DNA of 64,000 nt from NCBI RefSeq assembly GCF_001039355.2, contig NW_019775613.1, forward strand, positions 186,001-250,000, in the 5' to 3' direction. Source of the DNA: Lingula anatina (taxonomy: Eukaryota; Brachiopoda; Lingulata; Lingulida; Lingulidae). The notes under the pieces are model-generated. The model searched no databases and was not told the origin of the DNA. It saw only the letters and a program-made list of their open reading frames with translations. How positions within the stretch are numbered: position 1 is the first letter of the stretch; each line of letters begins with the position of its first letter. Position numbers and translations under genes: made by a program. Shown here piece after piece: positions 13,763 to 26,770 of this stretch.

Positions 13763-14090
13763 TTCCCACGTGCATTAGAATGTTGGTATCGTAAAGTGGT
13801 ACGTCTTGACTTCCTGCTATATTTACGACAACGCTAAACCATTGAGGATTTTCTTTAATGAAAATATAACGAAACTACGTACAAAACATCCAATAATACA
13901 TTATGATAAGTGATAATGTGTAGCAATTTTTGACGTTTTGCCGTCTAAACGAACAGTGAAAGTACAACTATTTTAAGTGCCGTAAGCGATAAGCGCAGGA
14001 TAGCTGCGCACCTATTGTGGTCAATATTGCCATCTGGCAGCATCAAGTAAGACATCAGCGTTGACATTTATCACAGTGGACATTCGCAAG
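13763..14090. promoter_or_regulatory. Shared divergent promoter region of UTP18 and CCDC149
   Basis: The UTP18 ATG (13762, minus) and a likely non-coding first exon of CCDC149 ending at a GTGAGA donor (14091, plus) are about 330 bp apart. No TATA box is obvious. A GCCATCTG sequence near 14029 resembles a YY1-type core. The transcription start sites are inferred. Confidence 0.5.
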
Positions 14091-15364
14091 GTGAGAAATA
14101 TTTTTTGTCTTAGTCGTCAGATAGGGGATATTTTCGTGTTTGTATTTTCTTTGAAAGAATGCTGGGTGACACGTGTTTGATATATATTATTTATCATTTC
14201 ATGCATGGTAACAGCAGAATTTTGCAGTTGCAGTAATTAAATACAAAGCTTGTTTTTTTTTATCAGTATGCATTATTTATGGTGTTATGAACGACTGTAG
14301 CAATTCTAGCAACTCTGAGATGAAGACATAAGTTTTTCGAGGGGAAATATTGCGTTTTATTTTGCATTTAAATAATGATAAACCGCCTTTTATGCAAATA
14401 AATAATATGTTTTGTACTGGTATTAAGTCGTACTGTACATGTATGGTAACGGTATAACGCCGTTTACCATTAATGATTGTCAGGAAATTATGAACTTCGT
14501 CTTTTGCATCATATATTGAATTTCTGTACAATAGTGCATGGTCCTAATATTTTGTATGCAGTCCCATATGCCATTGATCTAGTCAGTCTAGTTACATTGT
14601 ACTAGTAAAGAGATCAATGCTAAGGCAATTTTGTAAAGATAAAGATAAGCAGTCATAAGGATGAAAATACAGCTGATCTTGCATGTGTTTATTACTTTAA
14701 TGCTGCATAAGACATGTTTTCCCTAATAAGTGCACCAGTTTAAATAGGGACCTGTTCCCAAGTCATGACACATATAAGACTACTAGACAAAAGTATAACT
14801 TGATTTATTATCTTAATATAAAAATCTGCCCTTGTCATTTAATTTATGACTAATGCCTCCATACTGAATACACAGTGTGTTGTATTTTAACCCCATATTT
14901 CTGAATTATTGCTGTTAATTAGCATCATTGGGCAAAACATCAGGGAGCAGTCTATGCATCTTTATTGATCAGAACCTATTCTAGACCACATTTGTCTTGT
15001 TTATGACTAGTCTTAAGTGAACACAGGCTTGACTCATCATTGAATGTGATCTTAGTAACTTCATGCAAAACTTGATCTTTATAATGTATTTACTATCTAG
15101 AGATGTATACTAGAAGACCAGTATATTCATCAGTAGGTACTTAAATCTGTTATAAGTTAAATGCATATTTTACTTTTAATTATCAGCACCTTAGTGCTCA
15201 GCATATCTGTGCTAATTAATGTCTTTGATTTTTACTTTGTTATGGGTTTTTCATTCATGCACATGGATTAATGCACATCCTAGCAAATGGAAACTAATTA
15301 TTTGTATGAAAAATCACCTCTGAATTATACAGTGTGCTTTCACTAGACACTCTTATCACTTCCA
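14091..15364 (+). other. Probable CCDC149 first intron
   Basis: AT-rich sequence between the proposed untranslated first exon (ends 14090) and the next proposed exon (acceptor ending 15364). No coding potential seen. Confidence 0.45.
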
Positions 15365-15462
15365 GAATGAAGGAAGACGTGGGGCTTATCTTTGATCAGG
15401 GGTGCTGGTGAATGCCCTTGATACAGTACTTGAGGTGGAAATGGGCTAACCTACTTAACAGA

Positions 15463-18400
15463 ATGGACGACAGATTAAGGTGTGATAGTATAACATTGAG
15501 AAAAGTCTGAAACTGTTGGCACTTTGATGGATTTGATTAAAGACAACCTAAGTTTTTTTTTTTTTTTTTTTTTTTTAATTTTAACATTTTTCCCCTCAAT
15601 CCTAAGAATAACAATAAGTAAGTTTTTTTTTTTTAGTGACAGTGCTGGTTTCATATTTTTTCAGTCACTCTGAGTCAGGTAATGTAGATAAAGAGTAGTG
15701 AATATCAATATAAAAGTGAAAAAAAGAAATTTAGATCCTTAAAATGGATTTATAGATAGGATATACCTTAGGGTTAGGGAAATTGTTAACTTTTCCCCCT
15801 GTTTTTTGCTGTATTTAAATATCAAACACACACTGTATGCTATTAATGTTTTACTAAAAAGGTGACTCCAGGCACTTGCACATTCACAGAAATGGTCCAA
15901 ACTATTCTCAGTGTTTATCAGGTAAAATATTAAGTGAAAATGAGGCATATTTAGTGAAATATTTATTCATATTATATGCCTTGAAGTTAAAATTATATAT
16001 ATATATATATAAAAACCAACACCAGGGTTAATAGCACTCTCTCCTAGCACTTCTAGAATAGTTTTATGCCTCATTTTCACTTATTTTTTTCAGTGAGTCA
16101 GACATCTTATTGTAACACAGTGCATCTTCTCTGAAAAGTTGTCTCATCTAACACATTGTCCTGTCACAACTAATGCAATTTTTGACACAATCTCTGCCTT
16201 GAATGTTGCAGATTGCGACAGATGCAGGAGCTGGACCACGTGAGAAATGAGTACCAGATTTGTAAGAGAAAGTTGGATAGCAAGTGTGAGGCCCTGCTTA
16301 TTCTGACCAAAGAACTTGATGGCTGTCGAAGAGAAAGAGATCAACTTCGCCTTATCATTGAACAACAAAGGTAAAATATTTCTAGAATATCTAGGGACTC
16401 GGTCACATCATTGCAAATCTACAGAAATTAATTAAGCACCTGTGTGAAGACATGCTTATATGAACTCGGATAAGATTTTTCAGACTTTTGGCTGATTTTT
16501 GCCTTTTTGGGAGCTAAACATTTCATTGGCCTAGGTTACCCCCTGGACCTCACACCATATTTTCTGACCTTTTCATTTAACAGCAGTTTCATCCCATTAG
16601 GTGCTAAAAATTAATAAATTTATCAGTTTTTTCATTATATTGTTTCCTTTATGATTAAATCCACTCATGTATGTATTATTTTAGACTGCTTTTCAGAAAC
16701 AGACATTTGCTTGTACTATTAGCATTTCTAGTGTTTCCTTAGTCAACAGATCATCTAAGTTGAACTTGAAGCATGGTAATAGTTTTAATAAACGTTACAA
16801 TATACATTTTAAGTTTGGTCATAATTTAAAAATATGCTTTGTTACATCAGTAGAATTTAAGGTTAATATTCTGTCTTTTGAAGATACAGACAGGGCAATG
16901 CCAAGATGTTCATACCAACCTCCCCAACCCGACAGAGCATAGACCATGTTATGAGAAGCCAAGCATTACAGGTAGTGTGTATTAACAGATAAGATACAAA
17001 GCACTTGCCATGTAACTAATAACACCTTTGGAAAAAGGAGTAAGCTGGGCATTGTGGTGTAAAAAAGATTTGTCAGATAGGTTATCAGATGTTATAACCA
17101 GTAGTGAAATCATTGAACTGATAATACTTCCTGGTTGGGAGTGTGGTATTCACTGCTGCAGTGCTGTATGAAAGCTTAGGAAATTATCAGGTGTTGCATG
17201 AATTGTTATCAGTTACATGGATGTTTGAATTACACAAAGATGGTGGTATGTAAATTTTTGTGGACTACTAAATTGCAATGTTAGAAATTGTATAGTTCTA
17301 GTTGTGCAGATTAGCTTACAGCTGCTTATTAAAAATATTATTATTCCTACCACATACCTTTTTTTCTATCTTACATAAGTTATTTGACTTACATATTACT
17401 ACACACAGCTGTTTTGTGCAGATGGTTGCAAAAGATAAAAAAATTATGCTAAGGAATGAAATATTTATGGCAATGTAGGATGACGAAAGAGAGTACCATT
17501 ATATGATGAATTATCAATTTGGAAGTTTTTAAAAAGTTTGCAGGAGATTATTTGTGGTGATGGGGGTCATGTCCAAAAATTTACACAAAAGGCCATAACA
17601 GAATAATTGAAATGCATTTATTGTCTCCATAAGTATGATGAAATATTTCCCTTTGTTCTCTTACACAATACAGACTATTATTATAGTAAAACTCGTGATA
17701 CATTGCGATTTAAAAACATTAAACCAGGTTTCAAATTTTATGCTGTATTTTGTAATATTTACAAATCTTTATCAGTTTCCTAAGAAAAGCAAATTCATAT
17801 CTTTGTTTTAATTGAAATTTGACCTTTATTAAAGATACTTTTTTAACAACTCTACACAAAATGAGTGGCTTCTGCAAAAGAGATTTGTTGAGTTTTCATA
17901 TCAAATATTTCTTACCAATCAGGTGGAGGTTGATGATCTGAAGCAAAAATTACGAGATGCAGATGGTGATATCAAGTTACTGCGCGAACAAATTGCACGG
18001 CAGCGCATGGGAACATCTGAAGAAGGCATGAACATGAGGCACTTTCCTGCACACGAAAGAGAAGAACTTGTGACTAAACTGGAAGACATGCAGGAAAAGG
18101 TGTTTATGATAGCTAAGCTATTACTAAAGAATTTCGATCAAACTGTTCTTGTCTTTGAAGCCACACGACAATGGCAGTGACTGAGACATGAGCCATGTTG
18201 TGTGAAACCCTCATTGGTTCACTTCCTGTATAAATCTGGCAACTCTCACTACTTCTACAAAACATAAATCCCAACATTTCTCTTTGTATGATCTCTTTTA
18301 TTTGTTAATAATGATTTGAGATTCTACAACAGATTTTCTCAATTGTCATTTTTAATTTTCAGGTTTTGGTAGCAGAAAGAGATGTGCAACAAGTTTTAGA

Positions 18401-20700
18401 TGAAAAAGAAGACCTGGAAACAGAAAGAGATGCCTACAAAACTAAATATGAACGTCTCAACAGGGAGCTGAACTACATTCTTAAGGGTGATGAGAACAGG
18501 ATTTTAGACATTGATGCTTTATCCATGGAAAACAAGTATCTTCAAGAAAGGTATCCCTTAAATATCTAACAATCTGCTCTTTACTATTAATGTGTTTATA
18601 GCTATAACTTATTAAAGTGCTTATGAATATGACTTTCTTCTCTGTTAAGTCTCCATAATTCTGACATTTTCCAAATGCATGAGATTGTATTACTGAAGGT
18701 CTGAGATTGTATTACTGAAGCCAACTTATATTAATATTGGTTTCCTTTTTCTTGGACTTGGGGAAAGTGTCATCGGGAATCCAGTTATAAAATCTGAAGG
18801 CATTGTTCTTCTTTAAGTGCTTCTTTTTACAACAGCTTTTTCAATCATGGTTATTGTGGTGGTTGTGCTGCTTTAAATCTGAAAAGATAAGTTGAGTGTG
18901 TTATTGTGCTTGTCCATTTTAGGTTAAAGCAAATGGAAGAGGAGAAGTGTATTGCCATGGCAACTGTAACTAAGTATAAAAGTTTGTTGGAAAGAAGGAA
19001 AAATAAAGGCATTTTGAAAATGGGCAGTGTCCAAGGTGGCAAGACCCCAGGTGGATTGATAGTTTCACAAAAACAGGTAGTTGTTAGGTTTTTTTTTATT
19101 TTTCAACACAATTACTGTCAAATTAGAATTTATTGGTTCTCATTTATCAAAGGTATGGTTTTTTTAAATATAAGAGATATGACTTCTGACAAAATTTAAT
19201 TTATTGAGCTCATTTATTTGTTTATTTATTTATTTGTAAATAGTCCCAGAGTCTCTCTAATATGGATAAGATGCAATATAGCAGTTTGAATTTGTACAAG
19301 ATCTAACAATTGAAAGATGATCAGAAACTCCACCCTTCCTGTTGCAGGTGCACGAGGTATTAGAGCAAGCTGCTCAGATGCCTCCAACAATGAAAACTGT
19401 GATGGACCTGGTTTCCCTGTCCAGGGGACTGATGGATTCTATAAATGACAAAAACCTGGCCCTGTCTCATCAGAGGAAAACAAACAAGATTCTAGGGAAC
19501 AGGGTTGCTGAACTGGAAAAGAAGCTGAGAACTTTAGAAGTTGGTGGCTTGTGGAATGTCACAGAACTAAGTGCCAGCTTTGATCGGTTGAGGTCTGAGT
19601 TTGTGAACGGCAGTTGTGACTTGAATAGAGATTCTTCAGTCAATGGGCAAAATGGGGATGATAAAGTCGTGGAAGATGATCGGGACGATGGTGCAGAGGT
19701 TAAGACATTGGTTGGAGCCAGTGGTGACTCTCACCAGGCCTCGGAGGACAGTATGAGCAACCTTGGGACATCTGAACTGAGCAGTTTAACTAGTTCACCC
19801 TCTCACGAACCCTCCCTGTCTTCTTCAGTTGATGGTCCCCAATACAATGCTAAGAGTCAGGGTACTACTGCTACTGCTGATGATGGTGGTGATGATAAGG
19901 TCAATGGAAGAGAGGAACATGAAGATGATAAAATACTGAAAGAATCTTTACCTCTTGCCATTAAGTCAAACAAGGATTTGGAGCATTTGTCTGCTCACGA
20001 ATCTGACATGCCAAAAGTAAAGGCTACTGATGTACACAAATCTTCTCCTGAATGTTTTAAAGAAAGGTTAGAAGGTCAACTCAGTCTGGTTGGTGTTTCA
20101 ACCAAAAGTTGTTCCTCATTATCAGGTGAACAAGATCAGAGGGAGAACAGTTCTCTTCAGTTGGAGGCAGAACCACAAACCCCTTCTAATGTGAAAGTCT
20201 TCTCCAAGACTTCATTATACCAGACTGGTAAACCAGCAATAGATGGCACTGCTCAACAGGATGAGACCAAAAAGGAAATGGATGAAGGCTCTGATGTCAG
20301 TGAGGAGGAAGATCAGATTAAAGGACATTCTGAGTTGATTCAGAAAGGGTACATGCCAGTGAGCCAGGAGGATTTCCAGGATGAGGATTCATACCAAGAA
20401 TCAGATGAGGATGAGGAGGAAGATGATTATGATGGTGATGCTGACATCAGTGATAGTGACCTGCACTTGCAGGTGTCTCCCCCTGGTGACTCTGATGTGC
20501 AGGCCTTGTCAGCAGAACTGCATGGGCTGATAGAAGCCATAAGGTCCAAAGTCCATGATTCTGCGCCTGCTGACACATTAGAAGAGGAGGAGGAGGACCT
20601 AGAGGATGAGAAGACGGAGAAAGAAGAGAATATTCAGTCCTCTTTGTTTCATAGGGACGATATCAGGATGCTAGAGAGAGACAGACCAAGTGAATGTTGA
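15463..20700 (+). CDS. CCDC149: Coiled-coil domain-containing protein 149
   Basis: Coding exons 15463-15479 (tentative start, MDDRLR), 16212-16370, 16890-16971, 17923-18099, 18363-18550, 18923-19076, 19348-20700. All phases fit, giving 709 residues. Diagnostic CCDC149 blocks are present: REQIARQRMGTSEEG, RHFPAHEREELV, RLNRELNYILKGDENRI, DIDALSMENKYLQERLKQ, YKSLLERRKN, and HQRKTNKILGNRVAELEKKL followed by RTLEVGGLW. The N-terminal half is coiled coil. The terminal exon adds about 360 residues of acidic, Ser-rich low-complexity sequence (for example ESDEDEEEDDYDGD), longer than the vertebrate tail as I recall it. The molecular function of the family is poorly known. The first 17-nt coding exon is the weakest part. 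It is supported by an upstream acceptor (15364), an in-frame ATG and a GTGTGA donor. Confidence 0.88.
15554..15576. repeat. Poly-T tract in CCDC149 intron
   Basis: A homopolymer T run of about 23 bases followed by AT-rich sequence. Confidence 0.9.
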
Positions 20701-21470
20701 TCCTGTCAGAAGTCTCTTCCATACTGATTGTATCAAGGAATATTGAATAGATTAGACTCTGTTGTCAATATTTGGGTTCTGAAGTGCAAAAGTGAAAAGA
20801 GTGAATGAAAGTGAATGTTCATGCTTTCATACCTGTCCCTCTGTCATTACATATACAAGTGTACTAAGCATGCAATGTGAAATTAGAACTGTGTGAAAAT
20901 TAAAAAATCTCACCACTTACATTGCTAGCAGACTAGTTTTAGAATACCTCATATCCTAAAAGTGTATAGGGTATTTTTATGTTCCATCACTGTAAATGGA
21001 ACCCACATTTTTCAATCCTCTGTGGTACATTTTTCAATCCTGTTTGGTAAAAAAAAAATTGAATTATAACCAAAGGAATATGAAATTTAGTGTTAGATTA
21101 CCTCATATCCTTTAAGTGTGGAGATCAATTAAGGGTATTTTTATGTTCCATCACTGTAAATGGAACCCACATGCTTTAATCTTCTTTGGTAAAAAAAAAC
21201 TTTGTTTGAATTATAAGCAAAGGAATATGGAATTTCACTTTTTTGTCTAAGGTGAAAATATGGCTGTATAATTATACTGCTTTCATTGTGTCTTAGTAAA
21301 AATTAATTGCATTTGAATGAAATGCTGGCTTTGTTTCATATAAGACCTAAGTGGTTTCAGAAAACCACTGTTTGCATGTCTTTCAATTTAATTGATTTTC
21401 CAACAAGGAAGATTAGATATACCATTATGTTCTTTAAATTGCAGAGTACTTTTAACTGAAGAGACATTCC
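20701..21470 (+). other. CCDC149 3' UTR / flank with a ~150-bp tandem duplication
   Basis: Non-coding. Two imperfect direct copies (about 20944-21088 and 21097-21236) share the blocks ACCTCATATCC, GTTCCATCACTGTAAATGGA and a TTGGTAAAAAAAA tail followed by AAAGGAATATG. Confidence 0.7.
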
Positions 21471-21473
21471 TAA

Positions 21474-21687
21474 GGGCGCATTCCCATAGATTTTAGATCC
21501 ATCTATCCCCGTGGGGAGTCTCACTAGATAACTGTCAGATAATCCAGCTTAAATGTCTGTCGCGCCTACTACAAGCTGTAAGGGGGTAATTAACTTTCGT
21601 GCCTGCTCGGCTGACAGCTATTTAGCGTGAACCCCCAGGGAGTTAGGTCGATCTAGTTGGAACGATCTAATCTCTGCGAATGGGGTC
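21474..21687 (+). mobile_element. MITE family A, copy 1 (PIF/Harbinger-like)
   Basis: A 214-bp element with imperfect terminal inverted repeats (GGGCGCATTCCCATAGATTT at left; the right end read in reverse is GACCCCATTC..AGAGATTAGATC). It is flanked by TAA on both sides (21471-21473 and 21688-21690). Related copies lie at 31918-32123 and 32630-32822. No coding capacity. Confidence 0.8.
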
Positions 21688-22160
21688 TAAGATCTTGCTA
21701 CACAGGGTGCTGATTATTTCATTATGAGAGACTTCCCTTGAGTTGTGATAGTTTGTTTTTTTCAATTCATTGATTAAGTTAGCTATCTTTGTGTGATAGC
21801 TTAGGTCTTTCAAAAGACAGACTGTAAACCAAGAAATTTTGAATCAACTAAAACTGAAAACAGTAAGAACATTTTATTGTAAAGGAAAAAGCCGTTGTAT
21901 TTTTTTATGTGCATGGAAATTTTAGTTTAAAGCAGGGTTGTTTTCAGGTTTCAGCTATTTATCAAATATATGAGGTTTTACGCAAATGAATACAGGCATG
22001 TCTTAGCTATTAATACTGTGTTAAAGATGTTTAATAAATTTTACATAATATGATTGCATAGCAAACTAAACGGGCAATCGCAACGTAATGTAGCAGGCAA
22101 TAATGGCCAAAGGTTTATTTAGAATATTTGACGTTTGTTGTTCATTGTAAAATATTTTAT

Positions 22161-22325
22161 TGTACCACCAGCGTTAGCGCTGGCGGTACACATGGTTTCG
22201 GTCTCGTCCGGATCGTTCCGCCGGCTCCGCCGGCTCCGCCGGACGGCTACCGTTACCGCTTCTCCTCCTAGACGGTAAGGCCCCCCATACCCATCTCATG
22301 GATTTAGGTCACCTATAATCTCAAC
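22161..22325 (+). repeat. Hairpin-headed interspersed repeat, copy 1
   Basis: Starts with a 13-bp-arm hairpin (22161-22190, loop TTAG), then a GC-rich stretch, a conserved CCGTTACCGCTTCTCCTCC block and ATTTAGGTCAC near the end. A second copy lies at 26771-26910. The repeat class was not recognised. Confidence 0.7.
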
Positions 22326-22445
22326 TCGTTCCACGTAAAATTTGGGCTTTGTCGGTATTGGGGTCTGGGTGTGGCACTCATTGCAATGCACCCTTGTCCA
22401 AAAATGGCAAAATTAAATGCTAATTATCTACCCTACGGAAGGAGT

Positions 22446-22446
22446 N
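22446..22446. other. Single-N base, possible contig join
   Basis: A lone N in AT-rich sequence. No duplicated sequence could be found across it by eye. Confidence 0.8.
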
Positions 22447-25400
22447 TTAATATCTTGGTTCAATGCATAAATTAAAAAAGATGCATCTGCATTCTGCATT
22501 ATATAACGAAGTAGCATTTATCTCTTAGATTTAAAGTTGCATTTACAGCTTGCATTTTTGAAACTGATAGATGAAATAAACATTTGTTTTAACATAAATA
22601 AGTTGTGGTACACAACAGCACAGGGTGACTTGCAGTCTGTTGTGTTCAGTGTGTCCATAGCTTGTCCACTGGTAATATCTATAGATACGACACATTGTTT
22701 TGTTAACTTTTAATTTTGAGTTTTATGCCAAGAATGATAAGGATTTTGGACAAGGCTTAAAGCCGTATATAATGCAAGTTTTAGACCAAAATCTCGTAAC
22801 CTTGGTGCTCTTTATTTAATATTTTAAACTAATTATTTCTGAAGATATATTTTGGAGCAACTTATTGTGAAAGTTGTGTTGGCTTTCCAGAAGAAATGTA
22901 AGGTAGCACGGACAACAGGAACTTTTAAAATGTTTTTGAAGTTCCTTAGTGATACTTTTTTGTTCTAGTCATTATATTAAAATGTTTATTTTTTATAATT
23001 TGTTAATTGTATATTGCTGTTAGTTTAAAATAGCGAGGTACATCTGTAACCTATAATTATAGCGTTTGAGTTAGAAATAAAAATGGAAAAGTGGGCTTTT
23101 TGAACAAATGACGATTTTTTATTTCATCGTGAAATCTTTTATAGTAACTGCCATTACGCGATTAAGTTCGAACCTGCCGTATTCGCTGGAAACATAACTT
23201 TATTTATTTATTAATTTATATTTTGGGAGGGAAGTTAGGGGAAAAAAACTTGTCAGTTTGGTATAAGAGGATATTTTGGGATAGCTATTACGTAAAGTGT
23301 TGTGTCACACATAAATCTTGGTTTTTTTTCCAAAAAGAAAAGATGAAGATAAGAGAATCATACAAACAGTCCTTTCAACGTGAAAGGCACATGTTGACCG
23401 ACATCGTGTAACAAAATTTGATCGCGTTTTCGATACTTTCTTCGTGCTGTGTCAAACTAGTTTTCGGTGTCGGATCTTTCGGTTTAATCGGTTTCCTTTG
23501 AAAATCATTGACATGTTTTCTTTTTTATTATATTCTGTATATTATGTTGAATTTCAAACTTTTTATTGATGGGCTAAGGTGGGCTATGGTGGTGTAAAGT
23601 GTAATATACCGAGAAGATAAAACCCAGTTGCAAAGAATCTAAAAATACGCTATTCTCGTATTTTTCATTTTTGGTCTTTTTTCTTTTACACGCTAAGATC
23701 AAATGGCCATTGCTTTGACAAACATTTTTACTCCAAGAAGTGAAAATAATAACTCTGTTTTATATATATATATATATATATCAACTGCATTTCATAGTGT
23801 TGCATTGCTTGGCAATACCCCTGGACTAATATCGCAAGGTCGCCTCCGCTGTTATCTATCGAAGTCTAGCCCAAAGAATTAATCTTTCCGTAAAATAGGC
23901 CCTTGCAGCAAGATCTAGTTTTATAAGACCAAGTACCTTTTAGTTGTTCCTTGGTAACAAATGTCCGCTGATAAGGTCTTTGCAGAAAGCATTTGATGTA
24001 AAATCCAACTGCTACTTGCTTTAATTGATCTTCCTTCCTTTTTTATTATTATTTATTTACATTTAGATCACGTGCCCCTCATAAGCTTCGGAAGCCCTTC
24101 GCTTTCCATGCCTTCCCCTAATTACATGATTATTTTAAAATCCTCTCGCCCCCCCCCCCCCCCCCCCCAGCCGAATCCGCCCCAGCATGGCGATACAGAT
24201 TATTTACCGAAGGGCAAGCCTCTGATAAAAATAGCACATTCCAGTTAGCTACCCGAGAGGTTGTGGGACTATGAGTCACACCGAGCCAAACCGATTGCAA
24301 GCGAGCTCTACCCGAGGCAGGCTGTGAATATATCGCAATTCCCTGTACATAATATACTTGTAAATTCGTGTATGTTCACACTGCAAAACCGGATTGAACG
24401 CTGACATTATTAGGTCACTAAAAGGCAGTCGACACGACCGGAGTTAAAGAAGACTGATCTATGCAATGTTTATTAACATGATCGTTGCACCGTTAACGTA
24501 GACTATATATGTTTGACTTATACGAGACGTACATACCAGGGTTCTCTTTTTAACAAATGGGAAACTGTGCCACGATGAAAGGAAGCCAGGCTATTGAAAA
24601 AATCTATACAACACTTAGGCGCTGGTGAGTTATATAAGATTGGAGCGTATTTACTCAGGTTTTTTGTCATTGTGAAGAATATTGAAGAATACAGATTATA
24701 TGACTCAGCCGTTGTTCTCGAGACCTTAAGGTTGTGTGTGTGTGGGGTGGGGGGGGGGGAGGGGGGGCGTCCTTTGAGAGCTTTGCTTTATCAACAAATC
24801 AAATTTAGAAAAAAAAATTAACGAAATAATTATTCTTTGTCTGCCTCAGAGCAGGGAATTATATCGTAGACAACAATTCCCTGCTCAGAGCTAAGGTCGT
24901 GGATCTTGCATTTCGTGTTGAAACAGATAATTCAAAGAACAAACTACTAGAAGCACTAGTTAAGACGTTCATTGTGCAGGGGACTATTCTGTTATGTACC
25001 CAGTACATACGTGTCTTATATTGTACCAAGTAAGATAGTGCCATAGACCGGTGGCAAGTGTAGCTGCTTGCGCTATTTCCAGGATTGCATTAAACACTCT
25101 CTACCGCGGCGGGGCTAAGAACACAAATAAAATCCAGCTGTTTGACCCGTAAATTTTAGCATACCAAGCTGAGACGAGGGCGGGAAGGGATACGGTTACC
25201 ATTGAATTGATATTACCTTGAGCAACGCGGTCAAACCAATTAGATTTATTTTAGGGTCATATTATAGCCCCCTTCTCTCCCTTTTCTTCCCCTAGCGTCA
25301 AAACCGATGTCAAAGACGACCTTGAGTGACAGCACGAAATGAGCGTCTTTATTGTTTTATTCGAGCAAATACTATTTGCTAGATAGACGAATTAAACAAT

Positions 25401-26302
25401 GCATAATCTGTTGTGTAATGGGCGGTTTCAGAGGTAAAAGACCAATCTCCTAAATCTGCCCTACATTCGTGTTGTTTACCATTTGTTATCGAACGGCCTA
25501 GACATCAATGGTCTTTCTAAGTCTTGAATCGAATTTAGGGCGAACTAAGGTGGGCCCTAGATGCAAGCAAGGTAAGAATGACTAAACAGAGAGGGAGACA
25601 GAGAGAGTGAGATAGAGAAAATAAATGGGTGAACGACTGAAAGGGAGAAAAATATTTTTAAAAATACACGTAATGACTATATTGACTATATTAGCCATTG
25701 CATCGTAGAAGTGAAAGCACACTGTTATCACCCCGTAGAGCATATATACTTTTGTATGGCTACTTATATCTCACTAAATATCCCCAAAGATATGATCAGC
25801 AAATAATGAACAAATCGATAAGCCAGATCCTGATAAATAAATGCTCTTGACTCAATAAGGTGTCTTGACAATACAAACAGCCCTTCTGTTGCATGCTGCG
25901 TCAAAGAAATGTGTTAACCCTCCCCTCCCCTCCCACTGCAGATGAAAAACGTCATTCAGATGTCGATGTCACGTCGATTCTATCGAGTCTGGCCGCCATG
26001 TGCTTGCTTGAACTGCGCACTTCTTGTTGTTCACAATACACAGTCGTTTTATATTATGCATAGAAACCAAAGCACAGTGAAAAAACATTCGACGGGTTGT
26101 GTGAATTGAACAACTATCTGATACAATATTGTCAACAAGATGGTTTTGTATAGCTCCACGGGAGAGCGGCGGGTACAACGAGCGTCAAGACGGAAGTATT
26201 TGAACACCTACTAATCTGGTTTCGAATTCCATTTAAATTGCCTAATTCGAGATGATTATTTGCATTCAAGCCCATGTGATTATCCTGGTGTACATATGTG
26301 CT
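22447..26302. other. Intergenic DNA without recognisable genes
   Basis: AT-rich. Holds a (TA)n tract near 23761-23781, poly-C at about 24149-24168, a short orphan open frame with a good donor at 24557-24624, a G-rich run near 24744-24766 and an inverted repeat at 24845-24890. No domain-bearing open frame was seen. Confidence 0.6.
24845..24890. repeat. Short perfect-type hairpin (16-bp arms, 14-nt loop)
   Basis: Arms 24845-24860 and 24875-24890 (CTCAGAGCAGGGAATT against its complement) have one mismatch. The function is not known. It may be a transposon remnant. Confidence 0.7.
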
Positions 26303-26305
26303 TTA

Positions 26306-26450
26306 GGGCTCGTTCCCAATCGTTCTACGTAGATTGATCCAATTTTGCTGGGACTCCTGCTGAATGCAATCAAATGAACGGAGCGCTTTTAACTTGGAGA
26401 CAAAGGAGGCGTGTAAATCTGATTGCATTTAGCGACAGTCCCATCTAGTT
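26306..26450 (+). mobile_element. MITE family B, copy 1, right end lost
   Basis: The left end GGGCTCGTTCCCAATCG is preceded by TTA (26303-26305). The interior GATTGATCC..CTGGGACTC..CTGAATGCAATC is shared with copies at 32605 and 37678. The right terminal repeat breaks off in the inner part. Confidence 0.6.
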
Positions 26451-26770
26451 GTAACATTTTTTTCTTTTTTTTTAATTGTTTGATCTTATTTTATTTTTGA
26501 ATTATGTCTATTAAAATAGCTGGTTTTACGAGGACATTTTCTGGTCTCTTTTTCTCTTCCTCTTCTCTTTCTCCTCTCGCCCTCCTACTCTTCAAATTAA
26601 AACGTCACCGGCAATGTTCAGCGCGGACACAACCGCACGGTCACATGCCTCTGCCACACCCTACAATAAACAGTCCCTTAACGGTCTGCCTTTCCTTTTT
26701 TTACACACTATCGGATGTACCGATCGTGTGATTTTCAGTATTATTTTCATTCATTTTGATTATTACATGT

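Noticed and set aside
26200-26260. tRNA gene with a B-box-like GGTTTCGAATTCC
   Set aside because: One extra base in the box, and no A box or cloverleaf stem around it.
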